Below, piece by piece: positions 12,195-23,315 of a stretch of DNA of 64,000 bases. The DNA lies in the NCBI GenBank assembly GCA_032358255.1, contig JAULBX010016971.1, positions 1-64,000 of the forward strand. The letters run 5' to 3'. The translations under genes were made by a program, and so were the position numbers. Positions within the stretch are counted from its first letter, which is position 1. The number at the start of each line of letters is the position of its first letter. Below the pieces are notes generated by a model, which saw only the letters and a program-made list of their open reading frames with translations, was not told the DNA's origin and searched no databases. Source of the DNA: Heterotrichella gracilis (taxonomy: Eukaryota; Sar; Xanthophyceae; Tribonematales; Xanthonemataceae).

Positions 12195-13748
12195 TGGGGG
12201 TGGAGGAGGCATGCTTTGTTTACTTTGCGTGTTTTATTTATGGTTGTGGAGTTGGTCTCAATGGGCGGTGGTGCTGCGGGTAAGGAGACTTTGGAGCAAG
12301 TTTATGGTTTGGAGTTTAGGGTTTCTGCCTAACCGGGCTGAGGCGCTGGTTTGCGGGTAGGTTGCGCTGCAGGTAACTTTTGAGCTCAATATAACGTTAT
12401 AATTTAGGGGCTGTGCTTCTGAGCTAGTTTTGGGTCTTCTTGGGTGTAGGGTGTAGGGGTCAGAGCTGTGCCGCTGAGCTGGCCTTGCGTCTCAGGTGTT
12501 TGCAACCGGAAGGGGTAACCTGTTGATGATGTGTAGCGGGCTGGGAGTAGTTGTACTCTACGTTAGTTCATGTAGTAGTTATGTGTTTAGGTTGAGTGTT
12601 TTTGTTTACACGCGTGTACAAGGGTTGTGACTGAGCACCCGACCAACGCAGAAGTGAGGCTACCCTGGGGTGGATTAAATAAGTTTATACTTGGCGGTGA
12701 TCCAATAGTTGGTTTCAGATTTAACGCTTTTCCAGGCAGGAAAGCATATTAGGGTGAGGGACAGGGGAATGTAGTCTGGGGCACTGGCACTGACTGACTG
12801 GCCGGTGTTGTGGGTTAGGGTTTTAGGGTTTGCCCCGACTCTTGACAAAAAAGTGCACGCTAGAGCCTTCGAAACTTGAACATAGCAACGCCATCTTTGG
12901 CCAGTCTGGCCCCTTTCGCTGTTCATAGAACCAGAGTTCCTCAGACTTCGTGACCCTAAACCCCTAGACGCCGCTGTGAGTGGCGAAGCCCCGTATCGGG
13001 CACAAACACAGAACCCACAACCCACAGTGGAACAGGCAGGCGCTCTCGCCTAGGCTACTGCTAAACCGGGAGGAAAGCTTACATACCAGGTGAAAGATGG
13101 CGTGAGTCATCTGGTGCATCTAGTCCGTATCCAGTCCTCAACTACAGTCTAGTTTTTGCCGTGTCGGAAGGTGACAGTACCTGGACGCATCGTACAAGCT
13201 AGCACAGTTTTTACAACAGAACCTTTCTTTGGTAACTATTCTGTGCCGCCACCGAGCTTGGTGGTGGTTTCATGTAGCCAGATGGCCCTGGGCTCGTATG
13301 CTTGCACTGATATGCATGCATGCATGTTTTAAAACTAGTTTGCAGTATACACTCCACCCCACTGCGGAGCAGGTGTATACATCTGGTTGCTGCACAATAT
13401 CCTTGCAAATCGGTTGGTGCTGTGGGTTCTACACGTTCCACTGCGTATGTGGTGGAGGAGACACCGCCAGCATCCTTTGGCTACAGGGTGCTACCTCGCT
13501 GGGCTCTACTAAGAACGCGAACCAAGACAAGTTGAGGACCTCGATAGTATAGACACACCAGGCAAGGTGTGAACTGCCGCTGCCTGTTTTGTTGTAGTAA
13601 CCCCCTGCTGCTGCTGCTGCTGAGGTGTACCCGCCACCACCACCAGCACTACCCGCACCACGCACACACCCACCAAGCGAAGCCATCTCCGCACACACCC
13701 CACCCACCCCAACCACCACCCACCCTTCAACCGCCGCCACTCCCGCAG
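12195..13748. other. Intergenic, no confident gene
   Basis: This follows the WEE1 stop and precedes the first exon I can place in the MYND gene. It holds a TTTAGGG run near 12309, a tRNA-like fragment near 12960-13075, and ATGCATGCATGCATG near 13311. A possible upstream exon of the MYND gene lies around 13490-13550 but I cannot join it in phase. Confidence 0.4.
12955..13075 (-). repeat. tRNA-derived SINE-like fragment
   Basis: On the minus strand TAGCCTAGGCGAGAGCG resembles a tRNA D-arm/A box and is followed by CGCCTGCCT and GGGTTGTGGGTTC, as expected for an anticodon arm and the start of a B box. A full cloverleaf with acceptor stem cannot be formed, so I treat it as a SINE or tRNA relic. 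Confidence 0.4.
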
Positions 13749-16700
13749 ATGCCGCGCCGTGACCCACCTGGGCCTAGAGGGAGCACTCCCACTGAACGGT
13801 GAGCAGCCCTAAAGGAGGTTTCGCATAACACAGCGCCACAGCACCTGCACAACATCTGCACCTTAACCTACACCTACGACACTGTGGAGTGGTGGGGGGA
13901 CTTTGCACAGCATCTGCATCTGCACCTACACCTGCACCTACACCTACCAACACGAGGGGCGGGGGAGGGGGAGGATACTTTGCACAGCTTCTGCACAACA
14001 CCGTAATGGTCGTGGGGTGCGCCTGCTGTGCAGTGTGTTTGAGGCTCTTGGGGAGCCCCTGGAGGAAGGGAGGCGCCTCGCCATGCTGGAGCTGGTGCAA
14101 GGGGAGATGGCTCGCAGGCGGGCAGGCGGGCACCAGGCGAGTCCTAAACCCTAAACCCTAAGCCCTGAACCTTAAGGGAGCCGGGCAGGCGGGCACCAGG
14201 CGAGTACTAACCCTGAACCCTGAACCCTAAACCCTAAGCCCTGAACCTTAATGGAGACGGGCAGCCGGGCACCAGGCGAGTCCTAAACCCTGAACCCTGG
14301 ACCCTTAAACTTGGACCCTAATGGAGACGGGCAGGCGGGCACCAGGTGAGTCCTTAACCCTATACCCTGAACCCTAAGCCATAAACCCAAACAGAAAGGC
14401 TGGACACCAGGCAAGCCCTGCACTGACATGTCGTGGGGTCTCTTGGTTTGCAAGAGATTACAGTCACAACGCATTTCAGCGGCAAGGACACATTTGGCAG
14501 CGGGTGGTGGTCCTGCACTGCCATCCACTGTGCAGCTGCCGATTGACTGGCAAGTGTATTGATGCCGCGCTGATGCAAGTCCCATGCTTGACTCCACCAC
14601 AGGCGGGCAGTCCAGCACCTGATTACACCTGATCGCACCTGGTTGCACCTGATCACACCTGATTGCATCATTTGCTCCACCACAGGCGAGCAGCTCAGCT
14701 CCTGCTTCTGGGGATCCCCTGAGACCCAACATCTCAGGGACAGCTGGCGAGGTCCCAGGGCCTCCACAGGTCATCCTGGAGGTGGGTAGCTGTGTATACA
14801 TACACCCTAAACCCTACACCCTAAACCCTAATGCTTGAAAAGGGTAGCTGCACCATCGCATGCCTAAGAAGTGTGGGGACATGGAAGCGAAAGCGTTTCT
14901 GGCACTTTCTCCAGCCCGCACCATGGAACTAGAAGTTAAGGCATCTTGTCATGTTGCACCCGATCGCACCTGATCGCACCTGATGACCTGCATCCGCCAC
15001 CTGATTGCACCTGATTCCAACCGATTGCAACTGTGATGCCCTGCATCTGCCAACCTACCTACCACGCTCCACTTGGGTGAGTTGTGACAGACGCCTGCTT
15101 GCAAGTACAGCCATGCCAAGCATTCTGGTGCCGCAGGTGCCCCCGCCCAAGCCCTAAATCCTACACCCTAAACCAACCAACCAAACCCTACACCGTAAAC
15201 CCTAAACCCTAAACAATGTGGTGCCGCAGGTGCCCCTGCCCAACCCCTAAATCCTACACCCTAAACCAATCAAACCCTACACCGTAAACCCTAAATCCTA
15301 AATAATGTGGTGCCGCAGGTGCCCCCGCCCAACCCCCGCTTCCCGGCAGTGGGTAGGGTGATTGAACAGTCGCACGCAACGCTGCAAGAGGCCCTGGTTT
15401 GCACTGATGACGGTGGTGGGTTGGAGAAATGCATGCGGGTGGTGCGCTACATGGCCAAGCACGCATTTGGGCAGGTGAGCAAACCCTAAAACCCCGAATC
15501 GTAAACCCAAAATCCCATGCGGGTGGCGCGGTACATGGCCAAGCACATAACAATGGTGTCAATTACAGTAAAAATGATCACAATCTTGGATGTCTTGCAG
15601 GGTGCCGCCAGTGTTGAATTGCGCCATGCGCTGGCCCGTGCAATGCTGCTGGACCCATTCACCCTGGGTACTGCTGATGCAAGACTTGGTCCCCACTGCT
15701 GCAGCATGGTCAGGTGGGCCTAACTGGCTCGATCCAACATCATCACTCTGCTCTGGCATCATTACTGTGCTTGATGCGACATGATCATTGTGCTCTGACA
15801 TCGCTCTTGTGCCCGATCCAACATCATCAACTTCTGCAACTATGCTGCGTACATTATTATGCTCAATCTGGCATGATCACTCCTGATCATGCTGTATGAT
15901 CATACGTGCGCTGAATTCAACATCATCACTGTGCTCGATAGACAATGATTTCTGTGGCAGTATGATCAAATCACTGTGCTGGCGCAATCCCACATCATCA
16001 CTGCAATGTGCGTGGCTGTGGGTCAAGAGTACAGCGCCAGTGAAGAGAAGACCACCGGTACGTGTTGGGGGTTTTAGGGTTTAGGAGCATGGAGAAAAGG
16101 ACATCAATTTGGGTCAAGGAGTCGGTTTAGGGTTTAGGGTTTAGAGTTGAAGGAGAGTGAAGAGAAGATCACTGGTGTGGGTCGGGGTCTGGGCAGGTCC
16201 ATGATTCAATCGCATAAAGTAATATATAAGGGTAATGAGAATATCGTAGCATGGGCACCCCTCCACCTCACCCACCCGCTGCACCACATAGGGTAGGCCC
16301 AGGAAAAAAACTGAAACTGAACCCCGACCTCCCTACCTGTGTGCTCTGTCCGCAGGCATATTCCCCCCCTTCCTGGTCGCCCTGCATGGCATGACGAGGC
16401 TGGTGCCTGGCACCCTGCGCGCCCTGTGGCACAACGGGGGTATCCATGTAGTGACCCAGATGCTGCTGGCACATTCACGACACCTGCGAGCACACCCAGA
16501 GCTCAGGTACCAGGGAAGCCCAAAACCCTAAACCCTGTGTGCACCCAGAGCTCCGCTATAAGGCAACCCAACCCCTAATCACTAGCCCAAATCCCCGTGT
16601 GCACCCTGAAACTGGGTACCAGGCTCCTAAAGCTAGCCATTAAAGCTGTGCGCACCCTGACCTCTCCACCAGGTGAACAAAACCCTACATGTAAACCCTA

Positions 16701-19587
16701 AACCGCTAAATTATAATCCTGAACCCTGTGCCCACCATGCACTCAGCTACCAGTGCCTGCAAGGACAGCTGCTGTCCCTGGCGACCTCAAAACCCCTAAA
16801 CCCTAAACCCAAACCCCAGCCCTAAACCCTGCGCTCAGGTACCAGTGCCTGCAACGCCAGCTGCTGTCCCTGGTGACCCCAAATCCCTAAACCCTAACTT
16901 CAAATCCTTAACCCTATGCCCACAGGTACCAGTGCCTGCAAGGCCAGCTGCTGTCCATGGCTACCCGTGTGGTTGGCTGGGCCAGCGCAGTAGCGCACCC
17001 TTCGGGGAAGCGCTGGTACGACAAGAGCCTGGACCTGGGAACCCACATGACCCGGCCTGGCTTGGAGCGGGAGAGGTGGAAGGCGGTGGCGGGGGATACT
17101 GAGGCGACAGACATCTGCAGGTAAACCCTAAGCTTTAAACCCTTAACCCTAAGCGCAGGTGGACTAATTAGGGTTTGCAACCAGTTGCTGTTAGGGTCTA
17201 GCGTTGGCAATCAGGCGACAGCATCACCCATTGCTGTGGGTGTCCAAATGCACGCCAGAGTAGAAGGCTGTAGGGTTAAATGACCTCCTACAAAAGTAAC
17301 GGACCAACCTAGACCCTAAACAAAACCCTAATATGTGCGCATGCATGCGCCAGGTGGCTGCTGCAAGAGGGGGTGATGGATGAGTGCACAGACTTCATCA
17401 CCGAATCAGTCCCGGCTATGTATACTCGGCCAAACAAAGGGGTTGACAAGTTTCCCTCGACTGACTTTGCTGTGGAGGACATGCTTTGGCCATCCTCGCT
17501 AATTTTGCCACTTCGGCGCCCGGGGACGCCAGGATGTTTTTCAATCCCGGCCAGGTTTCCTCCCCGTGATTCTCAAGTTCAACGCCTTCAACAAAGGCAA
17601 GCCCCCCTTGTACTGCGCCGCCATGGCCCTGGTGTCATCCCTCGTCACCTATGGCGCCATCCCAGGGGCTGACATGCTGCAGATGCCGGGGTTTTTGGTT
17701 TTCATGATGGACCACAAGGACGCGCACCCTTCCTCGCATTTTGTCATATCAGAGGGGGGCAACGCCACCGCCTACTCAGTCACCGTAGGTATCGCGCGTC
17801 CTGTGGAGCGTGGCTAATGGCAACGGTGGTGGTGGCGGCGGCGGTGGGAGCGGTGGCGGTGGCGGTGGCGGCGGTGGTGGTGGTGGTGGTGGTGGTGGTG
17901 GTGGTGGTGGTGGTGCAGACATTGCTGATCAGCTGCGGGTGATTGTGGTGTGGATCTTGACCATTGTGGATGTGGCGATGGCACGTGAACACCCTTGGTC
18001 CTTGGACTCTGGTGCGACAAAAGCCCTTGAGCTGCTGTTCCAGATGTACGAGGCAGGGCAGATCTCAGCCGAAATGGTGCAGGTAAGCGCAGCAATTGTA
18101 CTATTATAATGTACTACAATGTATTATATAGTTAAATAACAAGCGCATTGCGGTGGTAAGCATATGTGATTTAGGGTTTATCAGCGTAATAACAAGCGTA
18201 ATAAGCGTAACAAGCGTAATTGCGGTGGTAAGCGGAGCAATATTCAGGGCTAAAAGCAATATAGCTCTGCAGGTGATAAATGTGGGCTAAATGTACCAAC
18301 TCAGTGGGTGGCAGTGAAGGGCAAAACACCTTCAAAGTTGACGTGTTGGAGTTTAGGGTTTAGGGTTGAGACTTTTGCTCTCCATTTAAAACCCTAAACC
18401 GTATTATGTTAAATCGTTAACAGCAAAATAGACCCATGACCATACACACATGTTTGTCCCCCCATACACACATGTTTGTCTCCCCATTTGGCCCGTGATC
18501 CACTGACCCCCCTTGTGCAGGCCAAGGCACTGCTTTAGTGCCTTGAGCCCTAAACCCTAAGACCTGAACCCTAAACCCTACTCCTCGCATGATTACCTCC
18601 CCTTGTGCAGGCCAAGGCAGTGCTCCCCCTGGTGCGCCCCTTGAAAACCCTAAACCGTCCTCTTGTGCCCTACATATAGCCCTAAACCCTAATTCACGCA
18701 TGCTTACCTCCCCAATTGCAGGCCAAGGCTGTGCTCCCCCTGGTGCGCTACCTGAAGACAGTCCCGATTTATGGTGAGGGGGCTACTGACCTTCATCATG
18801 AGACCATGGATACCCTCCTAGGGTTTCTCACCCGGGGACTGGCAGTTGGTGAGGAGGCGCCAGCGTACGCACCAAACCCGCAATTGAAGGTGCGACCATC
18901 CCATGTTATCATTGTTGTCGAGTTTGTTGAGTTGTTGCTGCTCTCATTATTATCATTCTCTGTGAAAGTGCGCCCTCCCCATCTTGTTGCTCTTCTTTCT
19001 GGTACTGCTACTGCTGTTGCTCCTACTACTGCTGTATTCACATGGACATGAGAAGAAACATGACTCTTGCTATGGCCTGGGCAAAATTGAACTGCTGACC
19101 GCTGTTTTTGCCGTCCCTTGCTATGCAGAACCTCCCCTTACGTGTTATAATAACTCTCCCTCCCTTGGTTTGCAGAAGCGGCTGCCTGCCATGCTGCGCA
19201 TGCTGTGCACCTGCGGCTTCCACTGCGCAGTGGTGCGACACCTGGCATATATCAACGGTAATGTCCCGACTCTTGTGCTGAGAACCCTGGCACAGTCTTC
19301 CAACAACGACACATGGGTGCTCGAATACCTGCAGACCAAAACCGACATCCAGCAACAGTTGTACAGGTGAAACCCTAAACCCTAACCCGACTTCCAGCCG
19401 CAGCTGTACAGGTGAAACCCTAAACCCTAAACCGACTTCCAGCCGCAGCTGTGCAGGTGAAACCCTAAACCCTGAACCGACTCCAGCAGCAGCTGTGCAG
19501 GTGAAACCCTAAACCCTAAACCCACTTCATTCCGGCAAGAAAGCCAGAATCAGGTCATTAATAATCAGCAATTAGCCTTGCGCAATC

Positions 19588-19621
<34 letters not shown>

Positions 19622-22600
19622 TATTATTACTATTATTATTACATTATTCTCACTGCTCGTGCTTTGACATTGCAGTGTGCTGCTGCATCTGGACCTACGG
19701 GAGGGGTCCTTAGATAGATACAGGGTTCCCCCCTGTGGCGCCTGCTGTCCAAGGTGTGCCGGTGCCAAGGTATGCTGAACCCTGAACCCTAAACCCTAAA
19801 CCCTGTACCGTGAACCCTTACTCCTGAAGTCTGAATCCTAAACAGTCCTAGAATGGTGTGGTGTCTGCCCTGAAAAGGTGTGTCGGTGCCAAGGTATGCC
19901 GCACCCTAAACCCTAAACATGGTGTAGTGCCTGCTGTCCAAGGTGTGCCAATGCCAAGGTATGCCGCACCCTAAACCCTAAACCCTGGCCAACCCCATTG
20001 TTGAGGGTGGGCTGCCCGTCTGTATCTATTGCCCTTTCGGTTACTGCCCACCGCCTCAAAACCCTACAACCCTACACCGCCTCGCGTTGAGGTAGGGTAT
20101 CAACCCCAGTGCTGATTGCAACCCTTAAATCCCACACAGCTGCCTCACTACCTCACAAGCCTAAAGCTCAAGCCATTTGCTTGCAGTGGCATATGGCCAC
20201 ACATGCATCCCGTATCGGAACTGGCGCACACAGGAGCGACCACTAGTTGAAGGGCATTTACCTTGCACATAGTCTGATTCCGGGTGTGCAATTTGCAGTG
20301 ATAATGGACATAGAATGGAGCCTAAACCCTAAACCCTAAACCCTGATCACTAAAATGTTTGTGTTTGCAGTGACGGAGGACATAGAATGGAGTCTAAACC
20401 CTAAACCCTAATCCTGAACCCTGATATGTGTGTATGTGCAGTGACGGAGGACACAAAATGGAAGCCTTCGGTGCAGGTTGTGCGCAGTTTCCCCCCCGGC
20501 AAAATCGAGTACTCTCGCGACCTTGGCAAGTTTAGAGTGGCTCCGGACTTGAAGAAAAAGGCAAGCACAAGGGATGCATGCAATTGGGGTGGCGCTGTTT
20601 AGGGTTTAGGGTTCAAGGGGGCTCCGGACCTCAAGGAAAAGGCGAGCGATATGGCTGCATGCGTTTTATTTTGTCACTGTTAGGGATTAGGGTTTAGAGC
20701 TCAGAGTGGGCAGGACATGAGGGTAAAGGCAAGCACCAGGGATGCATGCAATAGGTGGGGCCGCTCTTTATGTGTAAGGTATATTTTCAGGGTTTATAAT
20801 GAAGGGTGGGTCTGGGAAAGGGTAGGCAAGCTGGATGCATGCGATTGGTATTGTCATAGTGGGTGCTGGAGGCTGGCCTGATAGGGTTTAGGGTTTAGGG
20901 TTTATCAGGCCAGCCTCCGGCAACCCCAAACCCTAAACCCTAAATCTTACACACCATCCCCCAACGTGCCAGGCCCTGCACGTAAGCATGCACCCCAAAC
21001 CCTGACCCCTAAACCCTACACACCATGGTGCGCAGGTCGAGGCCCTGCATGCAAGCATGCACCGGCAGCAGGATGCCCCAGGAGCCCACCCTGTGCAAGG
21101 GCAAAGCACCTCAGCTGGTGCCGATAGAGCAGTTTTGAACACCCACGGCTTTGGTTGGCCCCCGGGACAACCCCCATCCCCTGAAGAGCAGGCGCGTCTC
21201 GAGGATAAACCCTACAACCAAACCCTAAACCCTACATGTTTTGTTTCGCAAACTAAATTTCTGTGTGGGCGTGCATACTCTGCAATCTCCAGGGATGCTG
21301 CTTGGGGATTTGTGGCCCTAGGGTCCGCTGTTGCCTAGGGTTTGGCTGCTAGGGTTCAGGTGCTAGGGTGTGTGCAACACATGGTTTGTGAGAGCCGCGG
21401 CGCCGGCAGACTCCGAACCTGGTCTTGTTCCCGTTCCCATTCTTAGGATTTTAAGGTCAAGGTACGAACAAGGCCCTTACCACGAAACCTCAAAATTCTG
21501 AACCCTTTACACCTTCTTGTTGTTTTCGTTCCTTCTCTTGTTGTTCCCGTTCCTTCTCTTGTTGTTCCCCTTGCTCACCTTGTTCCCATTGGCGTAGGCA
21601 CGGCGGGAGCGGGGCCTGGCGCAGCGTTACAAGTCGGATCCTGTGTACATGGATATGGCCAAAGGGGTGCCTCAATCTGCTCGCTGGGGGACGGATGAGG
21701 ATGCAGTGGTGAGTGTAGGGTTAAGGGTTTAGGGTTCAGGCTACACCACAGGGGAGTGAGTCATCCTGGGATTGGGTGAGGGAAAACCTAACCTCAATTT
21801 GCTCGCTGGGGGACGGATGAGGATGCAGTGGTGAGTGTAGGGTTAAGGGTTTAGGGTTCAGGCTACACCACAGGGGNNNNNNNNNNNNNNNNNNNNNNNN
21901 NNNNNNNNNNNNNNNNNNNNNNNNNNNNNNNNNNNNNNNNNNNNNNNNNNNNNNNNNNNNNNNNNNNNNNNNNNNNTGCTCGCTGGGGGACGGATGAGGA
22001 TGCAGTGGTGAGTGTAGGGTTAAGGGTTTAGGGTTCAGGCTACACCACAGGGGGAGTGAGTCATCCTGGGATTGGTGAGGAGGGGAAACCTAACGTGCGC
22101 AGAAAACCCTAAGGGTTTGGTCGGGAGCCAGCATGTATGCACGCCATTGGTGCACATTATTGGTCCACATTATTGGTCCTTGAGCCAACAGCACCCGCTC
22201 TTGCTTCGGCCCCCCCGCTGCAGACGCTTGCAAGTGAATGAATAACCCATATACATTTGTTTACAGGCATTTTCCATGTGTGTTATTGTGACCCTCCCCG
22301 CAGGCGCATGCAATGGCATTGGCCGCATCATCAGGCGTGGTTACAGTTCGTGGTACAGCGCCCGGTTCAAGCGAGGCAGCCACCACCAGCAGCCAGGCCC
22401 CGCTTCCAATTCCCACCCCAGCCGCATCCCCAGCACCCACCAGGGATCCACTGGCAGGGGAAGCCACGTCAGCGTCCATGTCAGCGTCCACATCAGCGTC
22501 CACGTCAGCGTCAGCGTCCATGTCAGCATCCGCGTCAGCGGCCACGACCAATGGCCACGCACCAAGCCGAGGTGTGCATGGCACCTCTGCAAATGCAGTC

Positions 22601-23315
22601 ATGATCACATTTGACAACCCGATCAAAACTAAATTTAACACCCACAGTCACTACAAAACCCATTTCCGCCCATTTTACCATATAATTACGATGTCACATT
22701 CAACAGTTGCCAGTACCAAATCTACATCTACAATTGGAATTGCAGGCAAGGCTTCCACGCCAAGCACCGAGAATCCAGAACCCTTAGGGTCTGATGGCGG
22801 CACAGGGCTTGGTGCCACTGGTATGAGGGAGCAAGGGGAGCAGGAGGGGGAGAAAGAGGAGAAAAAGAAGAAGGGGAGGAAGCAGAAAAAGGGGAGGATC
22901 TGCAGCGGGTGTGCAGTGACGGCAGGTGGGATTACAAATTCAGATTACAAGTACAATTACAATACAATTACGATTACGATTACAAAATCCCATGGGTTGT
23001 TCCATGTGCTTTGTGCTGTTTGGACAGGATGCCTACAGGTCCAATTGTGTTTAGGGTATAGGATTTAGGATTTGTTGTGGTGCTCCTGCCATCGCACCCT
23101 TGTCTTGTTTCAGATGTGCGATCTATTTCGCATTGTTTGGCACCATGTTTCACCCATTTGCGCCATTTGTAGGTGGGGATGTCATCCTGAAGCTGTGCGT
23201 GTGCGGGCTGATGCGCTACTGCGGGAGTGAGTGCCAGCATGCGCACTGGCCCCAGCACAAGCAGGTGTGCAAGGAGGCGCGGGCGGCTCAGAGGGAGGAA
23301 GGGGGGTTTGACTAG
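13749..23315 (+). CDS. Large protein with C-terminal MYND zinc finger
   Basis: Confident exons are 14034-14136, 14686-14781, 15319-15474, 15601-about 15713, 16356-16506, 16926-17120, from 17354, about 17555-17788, 17919-18082, 18722-18889, 19176-19366, from 19676, 20442-20560, 21036-21203, 21598-21708, 22304-22925 and 23173-23315. The first exon (13749-13798) and the joins near 15.7-16.3, 17.4-17.6 and 19.7 kb are uncertain. The last two exons create a MYND finger: CSGC, then CVCGLMRYCGSECQ, HWPQHK and a final Cys. MYND fingers usually bind proline-rich partners. The middle is helical and hydrophobic (FLVALHGMTRLVPG, LPAMLRMLCTCGFH) and could be an ARM/HEAT-like scaffold, which is inference. 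Before the finger come a Ser-Ala repeat and a KEEKKKKGRKQKKGR basic stretch. Exon 14034-14136 ends at a GC donor. Confidence 0.72.
14110..14352 (+). repeat. Four copies of an exon end and donor
   Basis: The block GGGCAGGCGGGCACCAGGCGAGT at the end of exon 14034-14136 recurs at about 14183, 14258 and 14331, each time separated by CCCTAAA/CCTGAACC runs. The first three have GC at the donor; the last has GT (CACCAG|GTGAGT). Which one is used is unclear. Confidence 0.88.
14596..15030 (+). repeat. 10-bp minisatellite in intron
   Basis: Units of CACCTGATCG/CACCTGATTG occur in tandem at about 14615-14670 and again at 14955-15025. The first block lies between two copies of the acceptor CCACCACAG|GCGRGCAG, of which the second (14685) starts the exon 14686-14781. 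Confidence 0.75.
15130..15320 (+). repeat. Three copies of an acceptor edge
   Basis: GTGCCGCAGGTGCCCC-GCCCAA occurs near 15128, 15222 and 15309. The copies are separated by near-identical stretches of CCCTAAA, CCTACACC and CCAACCAA. The last is the real start of exon 15319-15474. Confidence 0.9.
15725..15995 (+). repeat. Degenerate ATCAT/GTGCTC repeat
   Basis: Blocks such as CATCATCACTGTGCTCGAT and ATGATCATTGTGCTCTGAC recur with variation over about 270 bases of intron. The following exon (YDQITVLAQ...SEEKTTG, to about 16050) may have arisen from the last unit. Its acceptor is uncertain. Confidence 0.55.
16500..16940 (+). repeat. Copies of exon edges around exon 16926-17120
   Basis: AGGTACCAGTGCCTGCAA and CAGCTGCTGTCC recur near 16748, 16838 and 16926, of which the last is the exon. 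GCACCCAGAGCTC of the previous exon end recurs near 16542. CCCTAAACCC runs lie between the copies. Confidence 0.82.
17789..17918 (+). repeat. (GGT)n tract filling a 130-bp intron
   Basis: Between exon ...AYSVTV and exon DIADQLRVIV the sequence is mostly GGT/GGC triplets (about 17823-17914) ending GGTGCAG. With a donor at GTAG|GTATCG and an acceptor at 17918 the phase is continuous, so I read it as an intron. If retained it would encode a Gly run only in a different frame. Confidence 0.65.
18505..18760 (+). repeat. Three copies of an acceptor edge
   Basis: TGCAGGCCAAGGC-GTGCT appears near 18517, 18606 and 18717. The second copy extends to CCCCCTGGTGCGC. The third starts exon 18722-18889. Spacers carry CCTAAACCCTA. 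Confidence 0.88.
19358..19525 (+). repeat. Four copies of an exon end and donor
   Basis: CAGCTGTACAGGTGAAACCC and near variants recur at about 19355, 19400, 19443 and 19488. Every copy retains the donor CAG|GTGAAACCCTAAACCC. The heptamer starts within the donor itself. Confidence 0.92.
19589..19645 (+). repeat. (ATT)n microsatellite
   Basis: TTATTATTATTATTATTATT with two interruptions, in the intron before exon 19676. Confidence 0.95.
19740..19980 (+). repeat. Copies of an exon end and donor
   Basis: GTGTGCCGGTGCCAAGGTATGC recurs near 19752, 19878 and 19942, with CTGCTGTCC upstream in two of them. CCCTAAACCC runs separate the copies. Confidence 0.88.
20280..20470 (+). repeat. Copies of acceptor edge of exon 20442-20560
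   Basis: TGCAGTGACGGAGGACA-A-AATGGA occurs near 20297 (weaker), 20368 and 20438. The last starts the exon. Confidence 0.85.
20545..20850 (+). repeat. Copies of a GC-donor exon end
   Basis: The end of exon 20442-20560 (GGCTCCGGACTTGAAGAAAAAG|GCAAGC) is copied near 20620-20650 (AAAAG|GCGAGC), 20700-20735 (TAAAG|GCAAGC) and 20812-20832. Each is followed by GGATGCATGC. The real donor is GC rather than GT. Confidence 0.8.
20868..20918. repeat. Perfect hairpin with telomere-repeat loop
   Basis: The arm GGAGGCTGGCCTGATA (20868-20883) is matched exactly by TATCAGGCCAGCCTCC (20903-20918). The 19-base loop is GGGTTTAGGGTTTAGGGTT. It is immediately followed by CCCTAAACCCTAAA in the opposite sense. Confidence 0.95.
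21660..22100 (+). repeat. Tandem repeat of an exon end with assembly gap
   Basis: The unit begins TGCTCGCTGGGGGACGGATG, contains the donor GCAGTG|GTGAGTGTAGGG and ends GAGTGAGTCATCCTGGGATT. Copies start near 21679, 21800 and 21977. Positions 21877-21976 are 100 unresolved bases. The first copy is the real exon end (21708). Confidence 0.93.
21877..21976. other. Assembly gap (100 N)
   Basis: Exactly 100 N inside a tandem repeat, a conventional gap length. True length and copy number are unknown. Confidence 0.98.

Noticed and set aside
14110-15320. CRISPR-like array
   Set aside because: Repeats contain exon ends and spacers are telomere-like; the genome is a nuclear eukaryotic one.
17814-18095. 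Poly-His reading frame on the minus strand
   Set aside because: It is the reverse reading of the (GGT)n intron and of a real plus-strand exon.
22261-22641. Minus-strand frame rich in Asp-Ala repeats
   Set aside because: It mirrors the Ser-Ala repeat exon of the MYND gene, which is phase-linked to the MYND finger.
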